A stretch of DNA of 64,000 nt from the NCBI RefSeq assembly GCF_000350225.1, contig NW_005179301.1, positions 1-64,000 of the forward strand, written 5' to 3'. The notes beneath the pieces were generated by a model. The model was given only the letters and a program-made list of their open reading frames with translations. It was not told the origin of the DNA and did not search any database. Shown one piece after another: positions 34,358 through 45,800 of this stretch (positions within the stretch are counted from its first letter, which is position 1; each line of letters starts with the position of its first letter). The DNA comes from Chondrus crispus (Eukaryota; Rhodophyta; Florideophyceae; Gigartinales; Gigartinaceae). The position numbers and the translations under genes were made by a program.

Positions 34358-35773
34358 TTACCTGGGCACAATGGCCGCGGAATCCAACCACTCTTCCCGT
34401 TTTCCGTCCACTGATCCAGACCATTGCGTGCATAAAACTTGATGTACTCTGTTCAGAATGAGTCTGTTTCTTATTTGATGTGGAAGTTGAATGAAATAAA
34501 CCCCACTCTCATGTCCATCACGTCTCAATGCCATGCAATCTAGAAGCCACCTCCACATCATGTCTGAATTCGCCAATTCCGACAGTTCCTCGTGTAGCAG
34601 CCTATATACATATGTTTGAATGAGTACTTGACCGCTTGCTTTGCTCTCAACACCTCCTAAGAGAGGCTTGAGCACATCTTCTATAACGTCGTGGAGGTCA
34701 AGTTCACTCTGACTATCATCTTTGGGTGTCCAAAGAACTGGCAGTGCCTTCTTGGAGTACCATGCGGAAACGTCAAAACAGAGCTCTCGAATCTGATTCG
34801 AAAAGACCAACTGCTCTTGTTTCGTGCTAGCGAACCTGCAGTAGTGAAGGGCACCAATGATGCTTGCCCCTGGGCAAGTAAATACGTCGCTCACAAGTCT
34901 TTTTTTGTACAAACTGCATTCTTGTGCAGCAGAAAGGATGAAAGGTAGAAGGGCCACAACCGAGTCTAGGGCACACGAGCTGTTGCACCAATACAGAAAT
35001 TTCGTCTGCCTGTCTAGCAAAGAAGAATTAGCAACCAAGTCTTCAGTAGCCGATATACCCCGTTGCTTTAAAATGCGCATTTGAGAACTTTGGTAATCAT
35101 GAATTAGCCTCCGTCTGAACTGAGCAAACTTCGATATACAGAAATCAGAAGCAACAGAGCTTTCTGAAAGGTTCCACTGCGCAGCCATGGACATAACTCG
35201 GGCGACAAAGTTCTCTTGTGCTGCGGTCCACGAAAAGCAGTTGCTTCTGTAGGAATGGAGAAACCGGCCGTCCTGCACGCAGGATGATCTGGTGCATTTA
35301 TGCGCCGATTGCACAGCGTTTCCCATTCCTATGGCATGGAGATAAAACGGATTATTCTGTAGGGAGCTGAAAGAAGGCGTCAAGGGACGGCTCTCTTGAG
35401 TAGACAAGATTTGGATCACATTTTCACCCTCTCCGTCAACAGTTCGTGCAGGATCGTATTCGTGCCAGGCACTAGACGAGTCGGATCCGGGGTTTTCATA
35501 GTCATATAATAACTCCCAAAATGGTGTTTCGTCGTTACCAACAATCTCGGCACGCGAACAGCATTCAAGCTCCTGCTGATTTGGAGGCAGCTCGTTGAGC
35601 CAACTGATAATTTCATCTTTGTTATTTGCCAGAGTCGGTTGCTGTTGCTGCAGTGTCAGAGGCAGGTTTTTCAGGCAATCGACAACTTTTTTGTTGCCGT
35701 ATGCAGGAGCAGATGACCGCTGATATCGTTTCCGAGGCGGGGCCTCAAGCCAATCCAATATGTCTCTTTTCAT
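34358..35773 (-). CDS. hypothetical protein with cysteine-peptidase-like box
   Basis: 471 residues from ATG 35773; the frame is open further upstream but without a better ATG. The N-terminus carries three short related segments (ILDWLEAPP, VVDCLKNLP, IISWLNELPP), possibly a binding repeat. The centre has WCNSSCALDSVVALLPF, which resembles the N-x-x-C-x-L-D-S/N Cys box of ubiquitin-specific and related papain-fold peptidases. I cannot find a convincing His box, so activity is uncertain. A C-x4-C pair (about residue 160) and several Trp follow no family I know. It is intronless and uninterrupted, which argues against a relic. About 550 bp lie between it and the broken gene at 33807. Confidence 0.55.
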   Translation of the reverse strand: MKRDILDWLEAPPRKRYQRSSAPAYGNKKVVDCLKNLPLTLQQQQPTLANNKDEIISWLNELPPNQQELECCSRAEIVGNDETPFWELLYDYENPGSDSSSAWHEYDPARTVDGEGENVIQILSTQESRPLTPSFSSLQNNPFYLHAIGMGNAVQSAHKCTRSSCVQDGRFLHSYRSNCFSWTAAQENFVARVMSMAAQWNLSESSVASDFCISKFAQFRRRLIHDYQSSQMRILKQRGISATEDLVANSSLLDRQTKFLYWCNSSCALDSVVALLPFILSAAQECSLYKKRLVSDVFTCPGASIIGALHYCRFASTKQEQLVFSNQIRELCFDVSAWYSKKALPVLWTPKDDSQSELDLHDVIEDVLKPLLGGVESKASGQVLIQTYVYRLLHEELSELANSDMMWRWLLDCMALRRDGHESGVYFIQLPHQIRNRLILNRVHQVLCTQWSGSVDGKREEWLDSAAIVPR

Positions 35774-36258
35774 GGGGAGCGTCAAGAGATGTAGCAGGCC
35801 GAAAATTAGTGCGAGTCCGATTGGTGTTGTTGCAGAAAGAAGCAAAAAACCCCTGGGACACAAGGGGCATCAGGCTGTCGCCTTAAAATTCCTCTCTGGG
35901 ATTGCGTATCACGAATTTCTCAAATTAAAATGTGAAAAAGAAATGAAGTGAAACTATATCGCATCGCAGCAACTGCAGTTCCGAAATTTCGATACGCGTT
36001 TAGGCAAGCTACATGCCGGAATCAAAATGAGTATTGGACCCACATACCCCTCGTACCATTGCGGGTAAGAGAAAATGATGAACAAATACGTGACATTGAT
36101 TTCAAGAGAAAGAATTTGGATTATGCTGGGTGCTAACGGATGGCGGGTCGATTTACTTGTGCGAGAGAGACGTAATATGCGGGAAGGCTCGGTGTGATGC
36201 CGCAGAAGCTATGGTTCAAGTTAAACTTTATTCACTATAGGGGCGTGAGGGGTGGGTT

Positions 36259-37098
36259 ATGCGCGAGACACGCAACATGTCTTACGAGACTGCAGTGGAA
36301 TGGCACGACTGTGCGGCAATGAGTAGCCTTGGTCTTTTGGTAAAGAAGAGGAAAGAAGCTGACGAGTTCGATGCGGCCAAGGCTAAAGACTTATACCAGC
36401 GGGTAATCGGAAGCATGAGGACGTAAGCATGATAGAGAACCTCGTCATTTTTCCAACCAAGAGTGCTGAAGGAATGGAACGTAACAAAGTGCGAGCGGCG
36501 GATCTGTGTGGGAACGCTGAAGAGAAGAGCGACAACGTCAATGCAACTGAGAAGCAGGCGTTTTTGCTCGGAAAAGATGCTAAAGGAGTGGAATGTAATG
36601 GAAAATGCATTGCATGAGCGTAGATGAATATAACTGCTCACTCTACTTTGCACTATCACCCCACGTGAGAGAGGTTTTCGTCATTTGAGGGTATTTCGTA
36701 GTTTGGACGGGATATAAACTGCAACTAGCAACTAGGTCGCCAATAGAATTATGTGTGATGCGTCGCAATCCACTACAATGAAGAGACAAGGAAGGAGGCT
36801 CCAAACTCTACCGAAGTGTATCTTTGGAAATTTTCAACTTTTTGTCGTTATTCACGGCGCATCTAAATTTTGGATGTGGAGGCGGGGCAGAAACATGCCA
36901 ACAAAAATGCACTATGATCCTTCTAGAGTCATCAGAGCAGCCACTCTTTACACACCCACCGCCTTTAAATCCCTCGCGACCCTGCTCTTTCAACCCTTTT
37001 CTCTCCTGACGTCTTCCTGGAACGTAATGGAAGATGCATTTTTTGAGCGTGTGGCATTGCATGAACGTGCAAATGCTGAGGGAAATTTGCGGAACTAG
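36259..37098 (+). pseudogene. relic of a Sel1-repeat protein gene
   Basis: Sel1-like repeats (A-x2-LG-x-L...A-x2-LY-x-R-I) are visible in pieces. The frame 36259-36426 reads AAMSSLGLLVKKRKE...AKAKDLYQRVI. The frame 36429-36617 continues with SAEGMERNKVRAADL and AKGVECNGK, the usual GVERN-K-A spacing. A degraded stretch ends at 37098 with WNVMEDAFFERVALHERAN. Frame changes, stops and filler between the pieces show the gene is dead. Sel1 repeats are alpha-solenoid binding repeats; the partner is unknown. A second Sel1 relic lies on the other strand at 41846-42139, beyond the transposon. Confidence 0.65.
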
Positions 37099-37827
37099 GC
37101 AAAACAGGGGCCCCTATTTTGTGGGTCCAGTGCCAGTTCTTGCTATGTAGATCAAAAAACCAAAGGAGAAAGGGGCCATGATGTGGGATTTTTGAAATCC
37201 TGCACCTTGCATTTCAATGTATAGTTCACGGCAGAATTCGTCACAAAAAATTTCAAAGGTCGTGATGCGACAGATAACGACAGTAGCAGTTGCGTTTCCG
37301 CTGTGAACTCATAAAAGAATTTCTCCGGCATCCCCGGCAACTTACGGAACGTCCGTGCCGTCGCCTACTGCATCCGAAGCAGCCTGATTACACAAACGGG
37401 TGATGGCGAGGGCATTACACAGTAAAAGGTGTGACGTGCACCACTCGCCCCAGGGCGTGGTCCTTTCCTGGTTTCTCCCGCGGCATCTCTGCATTTCATA
37501 CCTGTCCGTCCCCATCTCTGCTATGGGTTCTGTTTGCTCTTCCTCCAGTAGTCATTATATCCCTAGCGTTTCCATGGATCCATATATGGAACCATAGGGG
37601 TTTTCAGTAAATTGTCCAATTGCCCTACGGTTCCATATATGGATCCTTAGGGCCAGATACAAGGCTCTGTTTGAGTACAGATTTACTCTGTAATTAGCGC
37701 CGGCGAGACAATCCCACTATACGACTGCGGAGCTGACAGTGAGTGGATGCAGATGAATGTTCAACCTCATAAATCGAGCAACTAGAACGCACGCTGCGAT
37801 TCAAAACACCCACGACGAAAGAGCAGG

Positions 37828-40800
37828 ATGGCTACAGTCCTTCCAGAGGACCCGGTACCTGCAGTGCGTAGTGAGGAAGCCGAGGGGGCTACGAGAGGCG
37901 GAAGGAGACGAGGGAGGGGCCGCAGTCGCGGTGGGCCAGGTCGATTGAGAGGAAGGGGATCAGAAAGGGCAAGGCCAGCAAACTCTCAAAGGGATCCAAC
38001 TCAAGGGTGGCGTACGTCAAGAGTGACAGGGCAACGTCTCATGCTTGAGGATGAATTTGTTTCCGAGGTCATTGGGGAGAGGGCGAGGCTCTTTTGCTCA
38101 TCCGCAATGGAGCGATTGGATGTCGAACGGGAGGTCCGGGAATTGCAGACAACGAGAACAGGCTGTGTCGTTCTTTTAATGGATGAGTTGTTGCAAACCT
38201 GTCTGGGTTGGCTTAATGAGTATATCGTTCTGCAAAAACTTGCTGTACAGCCGCTGCGGATGTCCGACATGTACCGGTATGTATTCGTATTGCTTTTGTC
38301 GCACTGTACGGGATTCAGTTTTCAAAAAACCATCGAGATTCTGCAACGGGACGGTTGCACAACGCCTAGTCTGCAGACAGTACGCTTTGTGAGTAGCAAC
38401 ATACTGGCTTTTTCACCAACAGGGAGAGGACAAGAGGGATGTCGCACTTGGCTAGCTCAAAGAGACCACACTCAACCTCTCACGCAGTTCGAAAACACTG
38501 CATTTCGAGTGACATGCAAGATATTTGTTTCTCCTACACACACCCTCGCAACGCTTGATGACGATTTGTATGGAACTAGGGCCACTGATAACCAAGTCAA
38601 GACTTTGAGCAGCCGAAAGGCTGACCGAGAAGGCCATTCTGCAGATGCAGTCACAGACGCCCTTTTCAGAATAACATTAATGGTTCGCTTCCGTCGTCGC
38701 GGTGTGCCCCAAACAGAAAATATCTCCAGTTTGTTAAAGTCAGTGCTCGAAGGTAGTGGTGAGCGAAGTGTTCACGGTTTTATCATAACCGCTGATCGCG
38801 GGTATGGCAAAGTTTCCTTGATGCGTGAACTACTTTCTCTTCGTATTGGGTCCATCATGGTTATGCCTGAGCATTTGTTAAAATGTCACCCATTTGTTGG
38901 GAAATCTTTCCTCAGCATCACAAGGAATGATGAAGAAGGTAATTCGGATTTGGGCTGGAGCAGCGAAAGCGATGTTTTGGATGGGGAAACCATGACAGTA
39001 GAGGGGTTCACCACGTACGTCGCGTCGTCGGTATGACAGCGAGAGCGGAAGGGAATGAATCATTGAAAGATGTGTTAAGCTCGTTTTCCGAGACTTGGTT
39101 CAGCTCCGTACGCTCTACAGAGCCCATGATGCGTGGAACCGCCAATGAAAGCGCCGTTTTGTCCGCTCTGTCTAGTCGGCCTTTTGTTGCTGTCTGGGAG
39201 AGAGGCAGTGACAAGTTCAGTAAGATTCTCCGTTTTATGTACTGTGTTCCGACAACTGTTTCGAAAAGCCTTGAAACGTGGATCGCTGTTCCCAAGAAAT
39301 CGTCCCTTGGGCAAAAGCTCTTTAGTAAGCGCACTGATGAAAATCGCATCTTCACTCCCGCCGTCGATTCCTTACACTCTAAAGATGTACTCGAACGCCG
39401 TTTATTGAGCAAATGCGCAGTGCTGACTGTTGATCAGCGTTGTGCGGACTGGTTTATCCTGAGGCAGTTCCGAGTTACCGGCACAAGTGCTCGCAAAATT
39501 CTCTTTAAAAGTGACGACGTACGTCGCGTCGTCGGTATGACAGCGAGGGCGGAAGGGAATGAATCATTGCAAGATGTGTTGAGCTCGTTTTCCGAGACAT
39601 GGTTCAGCTCCGTACGCTCTACAGAGCCCATGATGCGTGGAACCGCCAATGAAAGCGCCGTTTTGTCCGCTCTGTCTAGTCGGCCTTTTGTCAAATGCAT
39701 CTATGAGTGCGGTATGATGGGGAAAAACATGAGACCTGGCTGGCGTGCTCTCCAGACGGAATTGCCTTGATTAGCAGTTACGGTCTTGGCTTATGCGATG
39801 AAACGACTACAGATGGACACCTATCGACTGCCTCAATCGAGATTAAGACAAGAGTTGCTCCATCTAGTCTAGATAGAGCTCTCAATTTGGCTACGACGGA
39901 CGTTGTGACATGCTGTGTGGGTGATGCCAAATTCAGACAGTATGTTCCAGAGGAGCACACTGGGCAGGTTATTCACCAAATGATAGTTCTTGCTGTCAAT
40001 TACGTCATTTACATCTCCGCTGCAGAGGCAGGGATAATGTATACATTGGTTGTGTAATGTAGTCCCAGCAACATTGAAAAATGCTACAGTACACTCAATG
40101 ACATTGTGCGTCCCACAGTTGCCTGGGCCCATGAGCAAGATCCCCAGCCTCCTGGTTTCACCGAAGCATCTACACGACGCATCTTCAAGTCTCGTTTGCC
40201 ATTCTGGCTGATGGTGAACAACTACGTCAAGAACAGGGATCCTTTTCCTCCGTTAAAACTTTTTAAGCATGCCTCACAAAGCCTTTATTCTAAAACGAAG
40301 GGTGGAGTAGACGGGAGTGCACAGTCAAGGGCATTCTTTCGATCATCAACATCCTCCTTTAAATGGGAACAAAAAATCGTTTCCCAGACTATCAAAACAA
40401 TTGGCGTCAATGCCTTTATTGCTTGGCGGATGACACGGACGAAACATTTGCTAGAAAACAGAGCGTCATTTCAGGGGTTGACTTTTTACCGAAGCTCGCT
40501 GAATGGGGTGGAATCGCTTGCAGATTTTACCTACGAGGTATCCAGAGAATTGCTCAACTATGCTCAGTCTATACAAACATCAGAAGTAAGCGAGTTGAGA
40601 AACGATGAGGCAATCAGCCAAGAAAATATTCACGGGTTGTGTAGACTGGCTGCTAATCGAAAGCGAAAGAGGCTGTTATTCTTCAATGGGGCCGATGGTG
40701 TGGTCTTAAGGTTATCGGTTCCTGGGCACCTTATGAAGCAACAAAAAGAGCAGCAGTACTGTGCATTGTGCGGGATAAGGGGAGTCGTTGGTAATGAAAA

Positions 40801-41086
40801 CAACTGGCGGGGACATCGATCGACGTATAGATGTGTGCATTGTGCGGTACATCTTTGTAGTCGCATCTACCCTGGGCTGCGAAAAAGCTGCAACGAAATG
40901 TGGCACACTCTTTCTGTATTGAAGCCTCGTAGTACTCCGCTGCCTGCAGCCCATGTTCCGCAGAGTTCAAGCCGAATGAGTACAATCAACACTGCAAGCA
41001 CACCACCTGCAGTGTGTAGTAGGGCGAGGCAGCGCAGCAGCACCGAGGATGCAGGTCGTGCTCGCCAACGACAGAGGATGTCATGA
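37828..41086 (+). pseudogene. piggyBac-like transposase with YqaJ-type nuclease insert (broken)
   Basis: Four frames cover one protein: 37828-39036, 39033-39770, 39707-40057 and 40106-41086. The first begins with an Arg/Gly-rich tail and holds TLDDDLYG (Asp244-246) and ITADRGYGK (Asp323). The 78-residue spacing between Asp245 and Asp323 equals that of piggyBac Asp268 and Asp346. The middle frames carry the YqaJ-type pieces: RQFRVTGT, MMRGTANES, ACSPDG and IEIKTR. The last carries KGGVDGSAQ, corresponding to GGVDTLDQ of piggyBac, and a C-terminal cysteine-rich finger ending in CNEMWHT. A 175-bp direct duplication (39013-39187 copied from 39517-39691) and frame changes between the pieces inactivate it. 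Confidence 0.8.
39013..39691 (+). repeat. 175-bp direct duplication inside PBY-1
   Basis: 39013-39187 and 39517-39691 are nearly identical, both starting ACGTACGTCGCGTCGTCGG. The second copy sits where the sister transposase has the matching peptide (MMRG.ANE), so the first is the extra one. It splits the reading frame. Confidence 0.95.
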
Positions 41087-41845
41087 GCAGGCACTGTCTT
41101 AACAAGACAGATGATGATGCAGGTCTTTTTGTCAGCAAGTACGTTACAAAAGAGTCGTGGCCCATTAAATTGCTAATTTTCGAGATATTTTAGGGATCTA
41201 TATATGGATCCATACTAGAAATGCACTTCTGAGAGGGGTAAAGTGCTCCGATTTGTACACCCTCGAAAAGAGGGTCGGCTTGAGCCAATTGAATTCCGCG
41301 TTTTTGGAGCAGGTCTACAGGTTGCATTCAGCAATCTGGCGAAGACGCGACTCAAAAAATAAGAAACTGAGGGAGTTAGAGGGTTCAGGAAATTAAGGTT
41401 CCATATATGGAACCTTAATTCGAACGCTAGGGATATATCCGCTTTCTACTCACGAAAGAATTGCCAGAATACAAATAGATAGAGGAGGGTGACGCAGTCA
41501 CAGAAGTTGGCACCTACTTTCGCGACCCATCGACCACCTCCCACTACCTCTTCCTCCACTAACTACCGACAGACGCTCGACGCTATTTGCAACTCACGTC
41601 AGTGCGTACCTTACTGTGCTACTACCGGCCCTGGGTTATCAGCTTGTATGTATCGAGGCATCTTGTGCTCGTAATGAGCGAACGTATGAGCCTGCACCAG
41701 CCTCACCAGGGTGCGGAAGGGTCCACATGACGGGTGCTCAGAACGGGGCTATCGCGGGTAAATGATGGAGGAAGAGGCGAGCGGGAGGGGAGGATGTCGC
41801 GAACTTGTGGGGAGGGGGGAGGGTCTAAGTGAGATTTTGTGCTGA

Positions 41846-42139
41846 TTATAAATGCCACAGCACAACTGCAGCCATTGTCTGGGAGCAATCTGCTCCCACG
41901 CACTGTAATTTGTCCTCCCTGTGCCAATGGAATCCCAACTGCTGCATAAAATCATTGCGATCTCCAAGCAAAACTGTAAACCTTGGACAAGTGTTGACGG
42001 ATGGAGAGTCTCCATCCGTCATCACGTGTCCAAGATTGCGCACAACGTCGCCATCGTTGCATTTCTCGATTACGCGCTCGTACAACTCCAAAGCATGAGC
42101 CATGTTTCTCTCGACTCCCTCTGTGACCTTCTCCAACAC
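41846..42139 (-). pseudogene. Sel1-repeat gene fragment
   Basis: The minus-strand frame reads EGVERNMAHALELYERVIEK, then GDVVRNLGHVM, a textbook Sel1-like repeat pair. It is followed by degenerate sequence and a stop. A starting methionine exists, but one and a half repeats of a solenoid protein cannot fold alone, so I call it a relic. It may derive from the same gene family as 36259-37098. Confidence 0.65.
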
Positions 42140-42877
42140 CCTAGTGGATCAGACCAGCAGGTATACATGACCAGGTCAAATCAAATCCATCACCTCTTCA
42201 GTACCAAGTATTGCCGAAACGGGAAATACCCCACCACTCAACGCTTTTCCCAAGACGACTATGTCAGTTCACGTTGTCATGGTGGCAACAAAGAAGTCGG
42301 CCTGTCCGGCCAAGCCCTGCCTGTTTCTCATCTACGATGAGCAGGATGCGGTTTTTCTCGCATTGAAACTTCGCTCTCATTAGAGGAAATACCGGACCCA
42401 GACTACGCAATCACAAAAGTGGAATCCATAATGCTGCCTTCCGATTTCGCAATTGACGAGCATGGGACGTTGCGGCAGAATGCGGCTACTAGTGCAACGT
42501 GGACTGACGCAGATGCGGCGGACATTTCGTATACATCGCCGCTTCCGATCCGTCTGATGATCTTTTTACATACGCATTGGTCTGTTGCGTCGTGGTCGAG
42601 CAGGAAGCATGCATTCGGAAATGCAGCGAGGAATTCGTCAACTTTTCGGCAAGGGCCGGCGAACGGTTCCAAGAACACCAGAAGAAGATCGCCGAGGGGG
42701 GTGCAAAAGCACAACGAATGTAAATATTTGTACGACTAGGGTCGACATGTGTTTCGTCTACGACGGTCAAACGCAGAAGGTTGGCTTGAGTTGGCGTATG
42801 CTATTTGATTGCAGCATCTGCAGGACCCAACATTTTTCTTGCCTGATGGGAACGGGGGATATGTTCTTCTCGAATAT
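42140..42877 (+). other. region without a recognised gene
   Basis: Between the Sel1 fragment and the second transposon there are protein-like snatches on the plus strand (about 42,290-42,360 and 42,380-42,560) in different frames. They may be remains of another gene. No family recognised. Confidence 0.3.
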
Positions 42878-45800
42878 CCCTAATGCTTTTTTTGATCAGT
42901 ATACTGAAGACAACCTTAAAATAGCATACTGCCGTTACATGTTGTATGTTCAGTATACTGATCAAAAAACCCGTTTTGGAGACTGTTTTGAAAGAATCCT
43001 CAAGACGTTTCTTCGTCACTTTTCCACTGTTGAAGGCTCGACCATTCACCACCAGGTTGGCGAGATTACATCTCGGCGCGGGCAACCCAGCCTGCTCCCG
43101 CCGAGATGTGACCACTGCAAGATTATCGCCGAAGCCCCATCAATCTTCCTTCATCATTCACCTCCCTGTTCCCCCCAGCCCATTTCTTTTGTCTCATGCC
43201 ATCTTCTGCCTCCTCTCCGTCCCTCCCCTCCCCTGAGGAAGAGTCGCATTCACCGACAGATGCGGTATTGCCCACGAATCAACTTGACGATCGGCCTGAA
43301 GATACATCAAATCTGCCGAACACTGAACACGTAATTCAAGGTGAAGAGAGTGCGGGGGGTGGGCAAGGATCGAGCGGTGGACGAGGATCGAGCGGTGGAC
43401 GAGGGTCAAGCGTCGGACGAGGGACGCGCGGTGCACGAGGGTCGCGCCGTGGATCCGCCGCGCGTCGACGAGGCTCGCGAGGAGGAAGAGGTTCGCGTGG
43501 TGGGCGTGGAAGGGGACGTGGCCGAGGTCGAGGTGGAACAAGGGGTGGAAGAAATCAATCGGACCTGTCACAAGGATGGAAGGTGATACGTAATGAGTGT
43601 GCATCAGTCATGATGGAGGAAGAGTTTACGAACATCGTGGTTGGGAATAGAGCAGGACTGTTCTGCCAAAATGCAGTGAAGAAGCTTATCACAGAGTGCG
43701 CAGTGAGAGGAATTTTGCCTGGTCGTTGCGGTTTTGTCATTCTGTTATGCCAGGGGTTGTTGCGGCAAATGTTGGATTGGATCAACGAGAGCATTCGTAT
43801 GCATCGAAGCGAAGAGGAGCCTCTTACGATGCCCGACATGTATCGATTTCTCTCGGTTATGCTCTTTAGTCACACATCAGGATTTAGCTTTGAGAAAGCT
43901 GTTCTTGTTATGCGTGCTTTGGGAAATGATACCCCTCCTCTTCATCGCCTTCGTTTTATTTGCACAAATCTTCTGGCCTATTCACCGACGGGAAGGGGGA
44001 ATGATGGGAGTGTTTCTTGGAATTCACAGCGCGATCAGACTCGACTACTGTCTGAGTTCGAGAACCTTGCATTTCGGGAAACAAGGAAGGTCTTTTTCTG
44101 TCCGTTACATCTACTCACCACGCTCGACGATGATTTGTTCGGCACAAGAGCCGTCGATGATCAAGTGAAAATGCCCAGTCAGCGTAAGGCAGACAAAGAA
44201 GGACACGCGGCAGATTCAATCGCCGACGCACTATTTCGGGTTGTTCTTGGGTTACGGTTTAGAAGAAGAGGAGAGGCTCAAACCGTCTCAGTCTCCAAAC
44301 TCCTTACCACAATCTTCGATGACAAGGGTGAGGAAGCTGTGAATGGTTGTGTCATAACGGCCGATAGGGGGTATGGAAAGGAAGCGTTTTTGGACATACT
44401 CAACGCAAATGGACTTTGCTCCATTCTAGTTATGCTTGAGCATCTCATCCGCTGCCACCCCTTCGTTGGGCAGTCGTTTTTGAACGTGTACCGTAACGAC
44501 ATAGAGGAAGCCGCGGACGTCACGACGACTCAATCCGAGCGGGGCTCAGGGCAAGGCAATGAAGAAGGTGGGCGGGATTCAGTGGGAGAGATTCGGGATA
44601 GTGGCGCAAATGTCATCAGTGAGGGAGACGGGGAGGGAGCGGCGGGGGGTCAGGACGCACTGAGTAAGGAGACGAGGGGAGCGCACGGACAGGGTGCTCA
44701 ATTCGATCGTCCTGCTGCTTTCGTCATTCCAGACCATGGAGGCCTTGGTCCCGATGTACGTCTAGCCACAAAGCCCATTTCCGCAAACGGTAAGAGGGTG
44801 GGGGTGAAGAAGGTGACAGCAATTGCCGTTCGGGAGCACGGTACCGAGAAGTTTTGCAAGATACTTCGGTTCCTCTACACTGTACCTCCAAGCGTGGGTG
44901 ACATCCTAAACACTTGGATTGCTGTACCGAAAGAAAAAGAAACGGCGGGCGCGGAGATTCTCTCCACCAGAGTCAATGGAGAGAGCATTCATGGGCGAAG
45001 CATGAAGGAGGGATTGGAGAATTGTTTGCGCCAAACTTGCATGTGCCTTACTACAGCACAGCGTTGTGCAGATTGGTTCCTACTTCGCCAGTTTCGCATC
45101 ACTGGCACAAATGCGGGGGCTTTTCTGATGCGCAATGGCGCAGTTCGCACTGCACTCGAACTGGACGGTAAGGGGGAAGTGCAGGAGCGCACCAATGAAG
45201 AGTGGTTCCAGATACTTTCTAATTTATGGTTCAGCTCAAAAGTATCTACGGAATCTATGATGCGGGGTAGTGTGAACGAAAAAGCAGTTGGGCACGCGTT
45301 GCGCAGAATGGAGATGTTTGGAGAATTCTTTGAGGTGGGGATGTTGTCAGTGCTGGATGCACCGTACCTGGCATGCTCTCCTGATGGTATAGTGCTGCTG
45401 CGGGTGGACAGTTTTAAGGATGGAGCATTCGATGAAGATGACATCATTCATGTCGAGGGCACATCCTACGTGCCGGCAACAGTGGAGATTAAGACTCGCG
45501 TGCAGCCAGCGAGTCTTGGTCAATCGCTGGCGCAAGTGTCCCTCAATCTGATCAGTTGCATCATGGGAGATGAGACCTTTCACAAGTACATTCCCACAGA
45601 GCACATGGGACAAATCTTGCATCAATTGGTTGTGATGTCATTGCGATTTTCCATCTTCGTTGCGGCCTCTGAGACAGGTGTTCTCTACAGAGTTTTAATT
45701 CGCTCTCCTCAAGAGACAATTAACGTAGCCCGGGAAGCGCTTGAATCACTTTCATCCCCGTTGTTGAGATGGGCGTATGAGGAGCCCCATGAAATACCGA

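Larger units (their letters stand above)
37561..41432 (+). mobile_element. PBY-1: piggyBac-like DNA transposon, transposase degenerate
   Basis: Terminal inverted repeats CCCTAGCGTT (37561-37570) and AACGCTAGGG (41423-41432) are flanked on both sides by ATAT (37557-37560, 41433-41436), a 4-bp palindromic target duplication like the TTAA of classical piggyBac. The palindrome CCATATATGG occurs near both ends (37580, 37633, 41401). The 3,872-bp element carries one transposase gene in pieces at 37828-41086. It is related to, but clearly different from, the element at 42878-47061. Confidence 0.85.
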
